Shown: positions 51,238-61,357, counted from the first letter of the stretch. The stretch is DNA of 64,000 bases from Segatella copri (GCF_949820605.1 NZ_CATKVU010000006.1:2739001-2803000); one strand, 5' to 3'. Notes: generated by a model not told the origin, from the letters alone. Made by a program: numbers and translations.

Positions 51238-53877
51238 TTATCTTCTCTTTGCTATCATTCTCTTAAAAGTTCTCCACAGCTCGCCCGCCCAAAGTACAAC
51301 GGAGGTTGAGCCGATGATGAGCAGCCACTCGTGGAGCGACAATGGTGCGGTGCGGAACATTTCGCCACCAAAGGTTACGATGATCCACTGGCCCACCAAT
51401 ACCAGTACAAGCACCAGAATCATTCCCCTATCCTTCAGGAAATGGCGGAAAGCGGTGTGATGGCTCATCAGTGCCTTGGCATTGAAGAGGTTCCAGAACT
51501 GAATCATCACGAAGGTGGTGAAGAACATGGTCAGTTCATGCACATCTACTCCACCCTTGCCTCTGCGCTCGCAGTAAACCAGCAGGGCAAACATAACGAG
51601 GAAGAAGACGATGCCGCAGAACAGAATACCGAAACCGATGCTCTTGTTGATGATGAAATCGGATGCCTTGCGTGGTTTATCCTTCATCACCTCGTGAGAT
51701 GGAGGCAATGAGGCAAGTGCCAAGGCTGCGAAGGTATCCATGATAAGGTTCACCCAAAGAATCTGGGTTACCGTCAACGGCATTTCAGTTCCGATAACTG
51801 AGCCGCCAAGCACCAGCAGGAGGGCTGCCACGTTTACTACCAACTGGAAGAAGAGGAAGCGCTGCAGGTTGCGATAGAGCGAGCGTCCCCACATCACGGC
51901 GTTGGCGATAGACTTGAAGGAATCATCGAGCAGGGTCATATCCGAAGCCTCCTTAGCCACGGAAGTTCCCGAACCCAGCGACAAGCCCACGTGAGCATAG
52001 TGAAGCGCTGGAGCATCGTTGGTACCGTCGCCTGTTACGGCAACCACCTCGCCACGCTTCTGGAGCATCGCCACCAGTCGCTGCTTATCGGTAGGACGGG
52101 CACGGCTCATCACTCGGATATCCTTCGCCCGCTCGTAAGCCTCTTCGTCAGAAAGAGCCTCCCACTGTTCACCCGTAATCATCTGCCGGTCGAGCGAGGT
52201 CAGAGAGCCATCTGCTCCGATATTCTCAGGTTCATCTTCGAAGACACCTATCTGCTTGCCTATCTCCAAGGCGGTGGCAGCCGTATCACCCGTAACCACC
52301 TTCACCTCGATACCCGCATGGCGGCACTCCTGCACGGCGGCAGGAACATCCGGACGGATAGGATCGGCAATGGCTGCAATGGCCTGCAACTGAAGGTCGT
52401 TGGCATCGAGAAGTGCTACCACTTCGGCAGTAGAGGTTTTGGAAGTTCTCATGATAGAAACTTCTATCTTCTTATAGGCGAACACCAGGGTTCTCATAGC
52501 CTTATGCTGCCACTCATCGAGTTCTTCGGCAGTCTGTTTCTGCATTCTATCCTCGATGATGCATTTCTTCATCACGATTTCAGGCGCACCCTTCACGAAG
52601 AGATAGGTCTCGCCATCAACTTCTGCCAAGGTTGCCATCATCTTTCTCTCGGTAGAGAAAGGCAACTGCTTGAGCACGTTCACCTGCTTGCGGAGTTGTT
52701 CATAATCCTTGCCCTGGGCATCGAGCCAGAGCAGGAGAGCCGACTCGGTAGGGTTTCCGATAGGTTTGCCGTCATTCAACTCAGCTGTAGAATTGAGGGC
52801 AATGGCAGTATCAAGCAGCGCCTCATCGCCCTGCTTGAGTTCCAGAGCACTCACCTGCATCTTGTTCTGGGTAAGCGTACCGGTTTTATCGGTACAGATT
52901 ACGGTAACGGCACCCATGGTTTCGCAGGCATGGAGCTTGCGCACCAGATTGTTCGACTTCAGCATTCTTCGCATGTTGAGTGCCAGAGAAAGGGTAATCG
53001 CCATCGGCAATCCTTCCGGCACCGCCATCACAATCAGGGTAACAGCCATCATGAAGTATTTCAGCACGATTTCTGCCATATAGAAATAATCCTTGCCGCC
53101 CCATGCCGGATTGGTGAGGATATCGTGAATCAGGAAAATGAAGAAGGCTGCCACAGATACCACGGAGCCCACCTTGGAAATCATCTTCGCCAACTTATCG
53201 AGCTGCATGTTAAGCGGTGTCTCCACCGAAGTCTGCTCAGTAGATTTCTTCGCCACCTTACCAATCTCGGTAGCATCTCCCACGGCAGTAACCACGAACT
53301 CGCCCCTGCCATTCATCACCATGGTAGAACGGAGGATGATGTTGCGAGGATAGGCACCATCTCCACCGCTTTCCAGAGATTTCTCGGCAACAGGTTCGCC
53401 CGTAAGGGCAGATTCGTTAATCTGCAGGTCGTTGCAGACGATGAGTTCTCCATCGGCAGGCACCTCGTCGCCCACTTCCACGAGCACTACATCTCCCACC
53501 ACCACATCGTGGCGCGGAATCTCCATCACCTTACCATTGCGGCGCACCTTAACCGGCTGCTCTTCGCTGAGCGCCGTGAGCAGATTAAACTTCTTAGCCG
53601 CATCGCGCTCAAAGTAGAAGCCCACGGTAGTAGCAAGAAAAACTGCCACGAAGATACCGATGGTCTCCATGAAATTCTTTTCGATAAAAGCAAGGATAAG
53701 GGATACAAAAGCCGCCACAAGAAGTATCTGGATAATCGGGTCGCGATATTTATCCAAATACAATTTCCATAATGAAGTACGTTGAGGAGGGGTAAGCACG
53801 TTCTTGCCATGCTGTTCCCTACTCAGTTTAACTTGTTCATCGGTAAGACCGATTCTTTTATTTTTGTCTATGTTCAT
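51238..53877 (-). CDS. P-type cation ATPase, Ca2+-transporting type
   Basis: I take the ATG at 53877 (MNIDKNKRIGLTDEQVKLSR); a GTG-started extension to 53940 lacks family sequence. About 879 residues hold the actuator ESALTGEPVAE, the phosphorylation site ICTDKTGTLTQNKMQV near residue 327, the PEGLPMAITLSLALNMRRML membrane motif, KGAPE, VVTGDTAATALEIG, and VAVTGDGTNDAPALHYAHVG. The PEGL motif and C-terminal set of membrane helices place it with the SERCA/PMCA-like type II pumps. Calcium export is the likely role. Confidence 0.92.
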   Translation of the reverse strand: MNIDKNKRIGLTDEQVKLSREQHGKNVLTPPQRTSLWKLYLDKYRDPIIQILLVAAFVSLILAFIEKNFMETIGIFVAVFLATTVGFYFERDAAKKFNLLTALSEEQPVKVRRNGKVMEIPRHDVVVGDVVLVEVGDEVPADGELIVCNDLQINESALTGEPVAEKSLESGGDGAYPRNIILRSTMVMNGRGEFVVTAVGDATEIGKVAKKSTEQTSVETPLNMQLDKLAKMISKVGSVVSVAAFFIFLIHDILTNPAWGGKDYFYMAEIVLKYFMMAVTLIVMAVPEGLPMAITLSLALNMRRMLKSNNLVRKLHACETMGAVTVICTDKTGTLTQNKMQVSALELKQGDEALLDTAIALNSTAELNDGKPIGNPTESALLLWLDAQGKDYEQLRKQVNVLKQLPFSTERKMMATLAEVDGETYLFVKGAPEIVMKKCIIEDRMQKQTAEELDEWQHKAMRTLVFAYKKIEVSIMRTSKTSTAEVVALLDANDLQLQAIAAIADPIRPDVPAAVQECRHAGIEVKVVTGDTAATALEIGKQIGVFEDEPENIGADGSLTSLDRQMITGEQWEALSDEEAYERAKDIRVMSRARPTDKQRLVAMLQKRGEVVAVTGDGTNDAPALHYAHVGLSLGSGTSVAKEASDMTLLDDSFKSIANAVMWGRSLYRNLQRFLFFQLVVNVAALLLVLGGSVIGTEMPLTVTQILWVNLIMDTFAALALASLPPSHEVMKDKPRKASDFIINKSIGFGILFCGIVFFLVMFALLVYCERRGKGGVDVHELTMFFTTFVMIQFWNLFNAKALMSHHTAFRHFLKDRGMILVLVLVLVGQWIIVTFGGEMFRTAPLSLHEWLLIIGSTSVVLWAGELWRTFKRMIAKRR

Positions 53878-53950
53878 TTCTGAATAGAAATACTTTTTCT
53901 TTTTTGTACGATTAATAAGTACATACGCACGTGTGCGCACATAATTTGGT

Positions 53951-53959
53951 GCAAAGATA
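53951..53959 (-). promoter_or_regulatory. -7 box of the Ca2+-ATPase gene
   Basis: The minus strand reads TATCTTTGC; 20 nt upstream lies TTTC, one base off TTTG. Confidence 0.55.
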
Positions 53960-53998
53960 CGCTATTTTTCTGATTCTAAGAAAATTTTTAAGATTTTA

Positions 53999-54031
53999 TT
54001 TGGTTATTTGCCCAAAATCTAGTATCTTTGC
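53999..54031 (+). promoter_or_regulatory. Promoter of tRNA-Met
   Basis: TTTG at 53999-54002, 20 nt, TATCTTTGC at 54023-54031. Confidence 0.8.
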
Positions 54032-54055
54032 ACTCGAATTTAATAAAAATTCAAC

Positions 54056-54129
54056 GGACTTGTAGCTCAGTTGGTTAGAGCAACAGACTCATAATCTGGA
54101 GGTCCTAGGTTCAAGCCCTAGCTGGTCCA
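54056..54129 (+). tRNA. tRNA with anticodon CAT (elongator Met or Ile2)
   Basis: Acceptor GGACTTG pairs with CTGGTCC except for one T-T mismatch. The D arm GCTC/GAGC, the anticodon loop CTCATAA (anticodon CAT) and the T arm CTAGG/CCTAG are normal. It lacks the GGG/CCC anticodon stem of initiator tRNA. The integrase that follows suggests that its 3' end is an attachment site. Confidence 0.93.
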
Positions 54130-54271
54130 CAAGGTTAAGCATCTGAATATTAGATACTTAACCTATTTTTATTTCTGGACTTTTCTAGATTAAGAAATAC
54201 AACCACCAGAGCTTTTCCTCTTTATTTGCTACATTGTTGACTGATTGTTGACTAATTAAATTAAACGTAAC

Positions 54272-55543
54272 ATGCTGACAATCAAAGCAGAAATTAAAAA
54301 AGGAGAGCTTAAAGCAAATGGTACTTACAATGTAAAGATACGCTTTACACTCAATCGTAAGGTGAAGAGACTATCATCTAGTCTTTTCGTTTCTCCAAAG
54401 GACTTAACCAAATCTGGAGATTTCAAGAAAACAACCAAGATTTACAAGGAGATTGAGAACTTAGTACAAGGGTACAAGAACAAGTGCAATGAAATGCAGG
54501 TTGATTTAAACAGCTATTCTCTTGATGATATTTTCAAGCACCTAAAGTTTGAGGATATGAAAGACAAGGAGATTGACTTTATCGACTTTTCCAGAAAGTG
54601 GATAGCTAAGGCTACCATAAAAGGAGCAAACAATTACAAGACCGTTCTCAACTCACTTACTTCATTTATTGGACGTGACAGCCTCAACATTTCAGAAATC
54701 AATTTATCCTTTATCACAGGATATGCTGATTATATAAAGAAATGTAGAGAAGCTAAAATAGAGAAGTTGGAGAAAGCAGGGAAGCGTGTTCCATCTAACA
54801 GAATGATGTCTTTATATTTAGGCAGTTTACGACACTTATTTAAGGAGGCACAGAAGGAATACAACAACTACGACAATGGTTTGATACTTATTCCATCATC
54901 CCCTTTCGACAATTTCAAGATTCCGAAACAGGAGGCAACCCGAAAGAGAGCACTTGATAAAGCCACCATCAAGAAGATTTATGCTCTTCCATATAGGAAT
55001 ACAAGCAAAGGCATCAAGGGGACGTGCAGATACGACCTAGCTAAAGATTGCTTTATCTTATCCTTTGGGCTAATCGGCATGAACTCTGTTGACCTTTATA
55101 ACGTGACAGATTACAAAGATGGTAAGCTGACATACTACAGAACCAAGACCAAAGCACGTAGAAATGACAAGGCGAAAATGGTGATTGATGTTCCTCCAAT
55201 GCTGAAACCATTGATTGAGAAGTACAGAGACAAATCTGGCAAACGAGTCTTCAACTTCTATCAATATTATGCAAACGACAAAGGCTTCAATAAGGCAATA
55301 AATCGAGGTTTGAAAGAAATTGGCTCAGAATTAGCTATAGATGATTTGGAGTTTTACGCTGCAAGACATTCATGGGCAACATTAGCCATTAACAAGGTTG
55401 GCATAGACAAATTCACTGTCCATGCAGCACTCAACCACGTTGATGAGTCCATGAGAGTGACCGATATTTATATCGAACGAGACTTTCAGAACGAGAATAA
55501 AGCTAATGGCAAGGTCGTAAAATACGTTTTTGGGACTAAATAA
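54272..55543 (+). CDS. Tyrosine site-specific integrase at the tRNA-Met
   Basis: The 423-residue protein has an arm-type DNA-binding N-terminus (NGTYNVKIRFTLNRKVKRLS), a SAM-like core-binding domain (IDFIDFSRKWIAKATIKGAN) and the catalytic domain. In the latter, ILSFGLIGMNSVDLYNV has Asn where classical integrases carry Arg I, as in other Bacteroidales enzymes of the IntDOT type that lack this Arg. KTKARRNDKAK, YAARHSWATLA, AALNHVDESM and the nucleophile in TDIYIERDF are present. Located 142 nt after the tRNA in the same direction, it marks the left end of a genomic island. Confidence 0.92.
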   Translation: MLTIKAEIKKGELKANGTYNVKIRFTLNRKVKRLSSSLFVSPKDLTKSGDFKKTTKIYKEIENLVQGYKNKCNEMQVDLNSYSLDDIFKHLKFEDMKDKEIDFIDFSRKWIAKATIKGANNYKTVLNSLTSFIGRDSLNISEINLSFITGYADYIKKCREAKIEKLEKAGKRVPSNRMMSLYLGSLRHLFKEAQKEYNNYDNGLILIPSSPFDNFKIPKQEATRKRALDKATIKKIYALPYRNTSKGIKGTCRYDLAKDCFILSFGLIGMNSVDLYNVTDYKDGKLTYYRTKTKARRNDKAKMVIDVPPMLKPLIEKYRDKSGKRVFNFYQYYANDKGFNKAINRGLKEIGSELAIDDLEFYAARHSWATLAINKVGIDKFTVHAALNHVDESMRVTDIYIERDFQNENKANGKVVKYVFGTK

Positions 55544-55604
55544 CAAAGCTTTAATCAAAGTTACGAAAAAAAGAGAGCATAAAATGGAAAAAAGCTCTTT
55601 AAAC

Positions 55605-55636
55605 TTTGCTCGGTCAAAAATAATTATTATCTTTGC
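55605..55636 (+). promoter_or_regulatory. Promoter of the 161-aa/helicase-like pair
   Basis: TTTG at 55605-55608, 19 nt, TATCTTTGC at 55628-55636. The leader is about 125 nt. Confidence 0.7.
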
Positions 55637-55764
55637 AGCCCATTTCAATACTTCGATAGAGAAATCTATTTAAGTGGAGGGATGGACTGCTAAGTTTTAA
55701 ACTGGCAAGAGTGTTCTTTGACTTATTGAGACAGGAATTATTAATTTATTAATTCAAAGAAATT

Positions 55765-56250
55765 ATGAATAATTTCAATTTCTCGTTGGATAGCACGCCA
55801 TCTATTCAACGATACGATAACGTAGGTGCTTATAACACTCTACGTGCGTTAATGAACCGTGGAGAAAATTTGACCATCAAATTTTTCACGAGTAAAGATA
55901 ACAAGCCTTGTGCGTGGATAGAATCTCGCTATGTTGCAGGTTTTAAATATGAGCTTCAAGATAGCTCCTTGCACGGTTTAATCAACTATCTACAAAATGG
56001 CATTTTTGTGGATTTTGACATTAACCCCACAGCTACAGAGCCACTAGAAGCAAACTCAGATTTTCAAATGGAAATTTTCAAGATGTTCGTGAATGCAGGG
56101 AAGGCACTTCAATACGCTCCCCTATTCCGAACACAACCTAGATTTCTATCGGCAATGCTGCCACTCTCTAAAGGAAAAATCATATTTAGAGTAGAAAGAA
56201 CAGATGATTTATTAGATTACTTGCGTGAAAAAAAACAAGTAATCATTTAG
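55765..56250 (+). CDS. Unknown 161-residue protein of the island
   Basis: I do not recognise a family. The soluble protein opens MNNFNFSLDSTPSIQRYDNV and has mixed alpha/beta composition (ENLTIKFFTSKDNKPCAWIE, FKYELQDSSLHGLINYLQNG) without signal or membrane segments. It lies 54 nt before the helicase-like gene and shares its promoter, so the two probably form a unit. The region is AT-rich (foreign-looking) compared with the core genes. Confidence 0.75.
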   Translation: MNNFNFSLDSTPSIQRYDNVGAYNTLRALMNRGENLTIKFFTSKDNKPCAWIESRYVAGFKYELQDSSLHGLINYLQNGIFVDFDINPTATEPLEANSDFQMEIFKMFVNAGKALQYAPLFRTQPRFLSAMLPLSKGKIIFRVERTDDLLDYLREKKQVII

Positions 56251-56304
56251 ATTATTATCTAACAAGGGCAACTTATTAAATTGCATGTCCTTAAAAGCAC
56301 AAAA

Positions 56305-57834
56305 ATGAATATTGCAGAAATTGAAATTAAGAAAAAATCCAATGGTAAGATTCAATACCTTACAGAGGTTTTAAAGGAGATTCCGACAAATACAATATTA
56401 TGTAAGACCTTAACAGGACTCGGAGCTACTTATGGTGAGATAAAAGCAAAACGTCACTCAATAATTATAGAGCCAAACAAGCCTGTAATCGTAGGTAAAT
56501 ACAATGACTCAAAACATACAGATGACAATTTATTTCCTGTGCATGAGGGAATTTATTCAGATGATATAGTTAATTACATTGAAAACACATTTGAATACAA
56601 CAGCAAGCACACAGGAAAGAATAGCAATAAATATATTAAGATACTCACGACTCCAGAAAGTTTTCCAAAGGTCAAATCTGCATTTGAGGAAGTTGATTAC
56701 GATATTAGGTTTAATTGCTTCCTATTATATGACGAATGTCACAAGCTAGTTAAAGATGCAGACTATCGGAATAGCATAAGTTTACCAATGGACTTTTTCT
56801 TTCAATGCCAATACAAGGCTATGGTTTCTGCTACACCAATAGAGATTAATGACCCTCGATTTGAAGAGCAAGGGTTTCAAATTCTAAAAGTTAAGCCAAC
56901 CTTTGAATATAAACGAGACATCAACCTGTGGGTAACCAATAATTTACTACAAACTGTAAAAGAGGTTTTAGCTAAGGTAGAAGATAAAACATGTTTCCTC
57001 TTTTGCAACTCCACAGATACGATTTATACGTTGATGAAACAGCTCAACATTCTAGATAAATCTGCTGTTTTTTGCTCAGATAAAAGTGTAGATAAACTGA
57101 AGGGGCTAAAATTTAAATCCGCTTATAGTACGTGGGGCGAGAATAATATGAAGCATTATAATTGGCTGACTTCTCGATTCTACAATGCGGTAGATATAGA
57201 AATAAATGAGTGTCCTAACGTTCTGCTACTTACAGATTGCTACATGGCAGAATATATGATATTCGACCCTAACACTGATATTATCCAATGTGCAGGTAGA
57301 TTTCGGAATGGCATAACAAGCCTATATTTAATTAGCAATGTCAATAATAATTTTCCGGTACGAAATAGAGACTATCTTAATGAGGTCATACAATGTTCTA
57401 AGGATATATACGACGCAACAAAATGCCAATATGAACAAGCTAGAAATAATAAAATAAGACAAGAAGCTTACAAAGCAACCTTAGATGCATCACCATTCAG
57501 ACAATATATAACACCCGAAGGTAAGATTAACTATTTTGCTATAGATAATTATATTGATAACGAACTCATTAAAGGGATATACAACTGTAAGGAAAATCTT
57601 TATCGGGCATTTTGCCCTAACGATTTTTTTAACGTGGTTTCCTATCAGACCAACTTTTACAAGTTAGGAGATTACGAAAGATTACGTAGGGAAAACAAAT
57701 CAAATTCCCTAAAAGAAAAAAGAAAGATAATTGTAGAACAACTAGAACTTCTTGGCGATTGTGAGACAGAAATGGATTTCGCTTTTAAAGAAGTTTTACG
57801 AAAAGCAGACCCTCTTATAGCAATAGTTCGTTAA
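56305..57834 (+). CDS. SF2 helicase-like protein with degenerate P-loop
   Basis: Reading from the ATG at 56305 (MNIAEIEIKKKSNGKIQYLT) gives 509 residues; a TTG at 56281 is possible. Motifs in SF2 order: TGLGATYGE near 38 where Walker A should be, with no GKT/S; LLYDECHKLV near 143; MVSATPIE near 175; CFLFCNSTDTI; and IIQCAGRFRNG near 328 (motif VI). The loss of the Lys in motif I argues against ordinary ATP hydrolysis unless another residue serves. The gene ends 15 nt from an IS4-type transposase, so the C-terminus may be cut or altered by that insertion. Function unknown; defence or replication roles are speculative. Confidence 0.75.
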   Translation: MNIAEIEIKKKSNGKIQYLTEVLKEIPTNTILCKTLTGLGATYGEIKAKRHSIIIEPNKPVIVGKYNDSKHTDDNLFPVHEGIYSDDIVNYIENTFEYNSKHTGKNSNKYIKILTTPESFPKVKSAFEEVDYDIRFNCFLLYDECHKLVKDADYRNSISLPMDFFFQCQYKAMVSATPIEINDPRFEEQGFQILKVKPTFEYKRDINLWVTNNLLQTVKEVLAKVEDKTCFLFCNSTDTIYTLMKQLNILDKSAVFCSDKSVDKLKGLKFKSAYSTWGENNMKHYNWLTSRFYNAVDIEINECPNVLLLTDCYMAEYMIFDPNTDIIQCAGRFRNGITSLYLISNVNNNFPVRNRDYLNEVIQCSKDIYDATKCQYEQARNNKIRQEAYKATLDASPFRQYITPEGKINYFAIDNYIDNELIKGIYNCKENLYRAFCPNDFFNVVSYQTNFYKLGDYERLRRENKSNSLKEKRKIIVEQLELLGDCETEMDFAFKEVLRKADPLIAIVR

Positions 57835-57849
57835 TAATTCAATAATGTG

Positions 57850-58973
57850 CTAAGCAGCTATACGCTGTAAGCACGAGAGATCTTTGAAAATCTTGCTAAT
57901 TAAAGTTCGGTTCGGGGTGTACCCACTTGCTTTAAAAATTCGTTTCACCAGATAAATGTTGGTCATCAGTGACTTGAATGAAGACATAGAATATTCCATT
58001 CCCATCTCCTTCATAGTTACCTTGGCAACATTTAGTGATGTGAACGAAGCATTGAAAGCAAAATCGAGTTTCCACTTATCGCGAGCCTGGCAGTCCATAA
58101 GACCAGTATAGCCTTTGGCGTCACGAAAGCAAAATTCGATCTGGAACCTGGTTCTATAATAAAGAAGTACCTCTTCACCCGAAAGTGAGGTGTCTGTAGA
58201 GAAGAATAGTTTCTTCTTGCCATTCGGCATCTGCCAGATGACAAGTCTAACTTTACACTTGAGTGCCTTGGAATAGGCTATCAAAGTATAAGCTGTTCCT
58301 TCTATATCTTTCATCTCCATCTTCTCCATTCGAGTGAGGTCAAGATTCTTCATATCAATCTTGCCATCCTTGGTCTTGGGCGACCACGTTTTCCAGTACG
58401 TGGACCAGCATAGACATAAAAGAGACAAGCATTGTCACGAAAGCGGCTTATCAAAGAGAACCCTTCTTTCTTTATCCCATTAACAAATGTACTTGTAGAG
58501 AAGTAAGCATCTGCAACTATGAGAGTTGAGAGTTTAAGAAGTTCATTGCGGTAACGCTTAATGACGCCGATATAGAAATCTACCATAGTCTTGTTTCTAA
58601 GACTCAGTTCTTTATTACTTAGCGACTGGTGGGCTCTTAACATCATGCAGTCTTTGGCAACAATATCAATGAGTCCAATACCCATGATTTCGAGACCATG
58701 TTTAACAGACTGTGCACATCCCGACCAAAAACGACCGATATGTGGAGTCTTCTTGCCAGCTTTGCTGATGTAACTGGGATCAATGGCAATAGCCCATCTT
58801 CCCTGTTTACCAAAGAAGCGCTTGGCAAGTGAGACATTAAGTTTGAGCCAGTCAATGCTTTTCGACTTTTTTAAGCCGAATGCGTTGCGGTAGGTTTGCT
58901 CAACATGCGAGCCATACCTCCCCATTTGGGTGAAATTTATCTTTCTTGGTATTACCATGAACAAAATTATCAC
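57850..58973 (-). pseudogene. IS4-type transposase, frameshifted
   Basis: Two overlapping frames make one transposase of about 370 residues. The first (58973 to about 58385) has RWAIAIDPSYISKAGKKTPH with the first catalytic Asp and TLIVADAYFSTSTF with the second. The other (to 57850) carries YYRTRFQIEFCFRDAK, an exact Y-x2-R-x3-E-x6-K signature of the IS4 superfamily. Frame is lost at GGTCGCCCAAGACC; one more A (CCAAAGACC) would join RGRP to KTKDGKID. The start is probably ATG 58958. Terminal repeats are not resolved. Confidence 0.85.
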
Positions 58974-59118
58974 CTCGATGAGTATTTTCTCGAAACTTTT
59001 TGTTAACTTTGCAGCCGAATCTTCAACTGCATCTTTAAAGGTAAGCGGTCACTTTAGGTACGTTAAGCCATAAAATGAATTCTTTTTTATTATCTTTTAA
59101 GAAAAAAAGCATTTGATT

Positions 59119-60418
59119 TTATGCCCAAGCAGTAACAGTAGCCAGCTGCCATCTATGGGCTAGTAAGTCTACCAATTTGTCCTTTGCCGTTTTCTTGATC
59201 CTGCGGAACACATCACAAAGATACTCCACAGGATCCAAATTGTGCTTTCGGATATTGGCAAAGTGGGACATCAGGCGAGCAAAGCGCACACCTGATTCCG
59301 GACTGCCAACAAAATAACTATTATTGCGATACTTCGCTATTCTTCTAATCTGTCGCTCACATACATTATTCGAGAGATCAAGACTTCCATCCTCTAAACA
59401 GCGCAACATACAAGGATATTCAGTAAGGGCATAGTTCACAGCCTTGAGAAGTTCGGGTTCTTCCTCCTTCTCAAGGTTCTTTGCCAATTTATCCAAATAT
59501 GATTTCAAGTCATTAAGCATAGGAGCTATGCGAAGTGCCCGCTCTCGCCGAATGTCATCAGGATTTGAAAACCCTGTCTTTATCAGCTTGTCCTCACGGA
59601 AGATTGCATCAAACAACTTCAATATCATCATGGCATCCTCCGAAAAATCCTTCAATTTGAAGAACGGTCTTCGCATATGAACCAAACAGGCTATTCGTTG
59701 TATTAATTCTCCAACATCGTAGCACTTATAGATAGGTGCGCCATCACTATGGAGGTAAATTTTCTCCATTACGTCTTCAAAGTACTTTTTGACTGCCTCC
59801 TGGGTTCTACAACCACGCTCATGAAACACGAACTGGGTCAGACCTAATATTGGCGCATGGTAACAGAATATCCATCGCTTGAAGAAATGAAGCTCATCCT
59901 CTACATCCTCAATCGTCTCACCCTTACCAGGCAACCGTTGGTCTTTACAACCCAATGTTGATTCATCACCATGGACGTTACCAGAAGCGATGATTTCCTT
60001 ATGGAGAGGCTCGTCCAATGGCTCCAATATGTTGGCACCGATTTCAATCCACCCCATAACTGTCGAATGAGCATAGTTCAAGCCCATACCTTTCAGCCAT
60101 GTCTCGATATCTCCGATTGTCATATGATAATAGAAATGCATTGTCAATATCTGGGCTATCAATGACTCCGTTGCCCATGTTCTGCCCATGCAGTTCTTAT
60201 ATTCTTTAGGAAGATTTACATGATAGCATTTACCCTTGGAATCCTTATATTTCTTGCGACGGATAATATAAGTACGGATAAAACCTTTCACATAAGTATG
60301 ACGGACAGATACATCCTCTCCTATTTCAACGGCATCGGCTGGAAGGTTGATTGGTTTGAGGACAATATCATTATTGCCGCCAACAGCTGCATCAATAAGT
60401 GGCTGCTCACGTCTAGGC
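59119..60418 (-). pseudogene. IS66 TnpC, C-terminal part of the interrupted outer copy
   Basis: The frame runs from the insertion joint at 60418 through REQPLIDAAVGGNNDIVLKP to the end at 59119 (QLATVTAWA). It encodes the DDE catalytic half of TnpC, identical to residues of the intact copy at 61393-63363. The N-terminal part lies at 63441-64000. No transposase can be made from the split gene. Confidence 0.92.
60411..60418. repeat. 8-bp target duplication, left copy
   Basis: GTCTAGGC lies here and again at 63441-63448, exactly flanking the inner IS66. Removing one copy plus the insert restores the tnpC reading frame. Confidence 0.93.
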
Positions 60419-60441
60419 GTAAGCAGTCACTTAGAGCCGTC

Positions 60442-60473
60442 TTGCGTACGTTAATAAAAATATATACCTTTGC
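60442..60473 (+). promoter_or_regulatory. Promoter of the inner IS66 tnpA
   Basis: CTTG (TTG at 60442-60444), 20 nt, TACCTTTGC (60465-60473), 24 nt before the tnpA start. Confidence 0.6.
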
Positions 60474-60497
60474 CCCGAATTTTAAATTTGGGACAAA

Positions 60498-60884
60498 ATG
60501 AATATAAACGAAGAAGGCAAGTACTATGCCTCAATGGTTCGTAAGTTTCGAACCGAGTACAAGAGCAAGAACCTTCATGGGTTCTGTAAAGAACAAAAAG
60601 TAAGCTATACTAAGATGCTTCATTGTTTGCGTAATGATTCTTATCGCAAGCCAAGTACCAAGCCTGTGAGTTTAGATGAAGAGCAGGGCTTGCATCCTCT
60701 GGTCGTAGAACCTGCAGATTCTGTCACGATAGAACCAGCAGTTTTACCTGTTGAACAAGATGTAGAATTGTTGCTTGATGATATAGAGTTGAACTTTGGT
60801 AGTAAGATTAGCTTGCACATAGGTAGCTGTTCCAAATCAGCTTTGGTTTCACTGATCAAGGAAATGGAGGGAACACTATGCTGA
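60498..60884 (+). CDS. tnpA: IS66 TnpA-like accessory protein
   Basis: The 128-residue protein has a basic HTH-like N-terminus (YYASMVRKFRTEYKSKNLHG, FCKEQKVSYTKMLHCL), then an acidic middle and a C-terminal strand-helix (ISLHIGSCSKSALVSLIKEM). It is the first gene of the IS66 set and overlaps tnpB by 7 nt. It is presumably required for transposition together with TnpB and TnpC. Confidence 0.82.
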   Translation: MNINEEGKYYASMVRKFRTEYKSKNLHGFCKEQKVSYTKMLHCLRNDSYRKPSTKPVSLDEEQGLHPLVVEPADSVTIEPAVLPVEQDVELLLDDIELNFGSKISLHIGSCSKSALVSLIKEMEGTLC

Positions 60885-61312
60885 GTTTATCAAGTGGTTT
60901 TAATTATTATCTGTGCAGTGAACCCGTAACCTTGCGTTATCGCCATGCTGGTTTGCGCAATTATATCAAGAGCCAACTTCATCGTGATCCTACCAATGGA
61001 GACATTTATATCTTTCTTTCAAAGGACAGTCATCGTGTTCGTATCTATTATTTTCATCATCAAGGTGAGATTCTTACCGAAAAGATTCTCCATTCCAACC
61101 ATTTCGTAGAGCCAGTCTTCGATGAGAAAAAGGGATGCTATCATATCTCTTGGGAGAGCTTTGTCTATCTGATTGAAGGAATCGTTCTAAAAGACCGTAA
61201 GGTTGCTTTTAACGACCTGAATGATGAAAATGACGAAGAATTGGGTATGGATATTGAAGAGCCTGCCCAAGGAAAAATAGACGAAAAAGAACTCTTGAAA
61301 GAAGCTATTTAA
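60878..61312 (+). CDS. tnpB: IS66 TnpB (Orf2 type)
   Basis: The 144-residue protein shows the IS66 Orf2 pattern: FNYYLCSEPVTLRYRHAGLR, DPTNGDIYIFLSKDSHRVRI and YYFHHQGEILTEKIL. The C-terminal tail is acidic. It overlaps tnpA by 7 nt, so translation is probably coupled. Confidence 0.9.
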   Translation: MLSLSSGFNYYLCSEPVTLRYRHAGLRNYIKSQLHRDPTNGDIYIFLSKDSHRVRIYYFHHQGEILTEKILHSNHFVEPVFDEKKGCYHISWESFVYLIEGIVLKDRKVAFNDLNDENDEELGMDIEEPAQGKIDEKELLKEAI

Positions 61313-61357
61313 TATATAATATTTAACATAAAATATTGATATTCAATGCTTTATAAT

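Noticed and set aside
51991..53772. 593-codon open frame opposite the P-type ATPase gene
   Set aside because: His/Arg/Leu-rich antisense shadow of a well supported gene; no start signal.
57836..59040. Terminal inverted repeats of the IS4-type element
   Set aside because: I compared both flanks and found no convincing inverted pair; the right end may be interrupted by the IS66 insertion at 59041.
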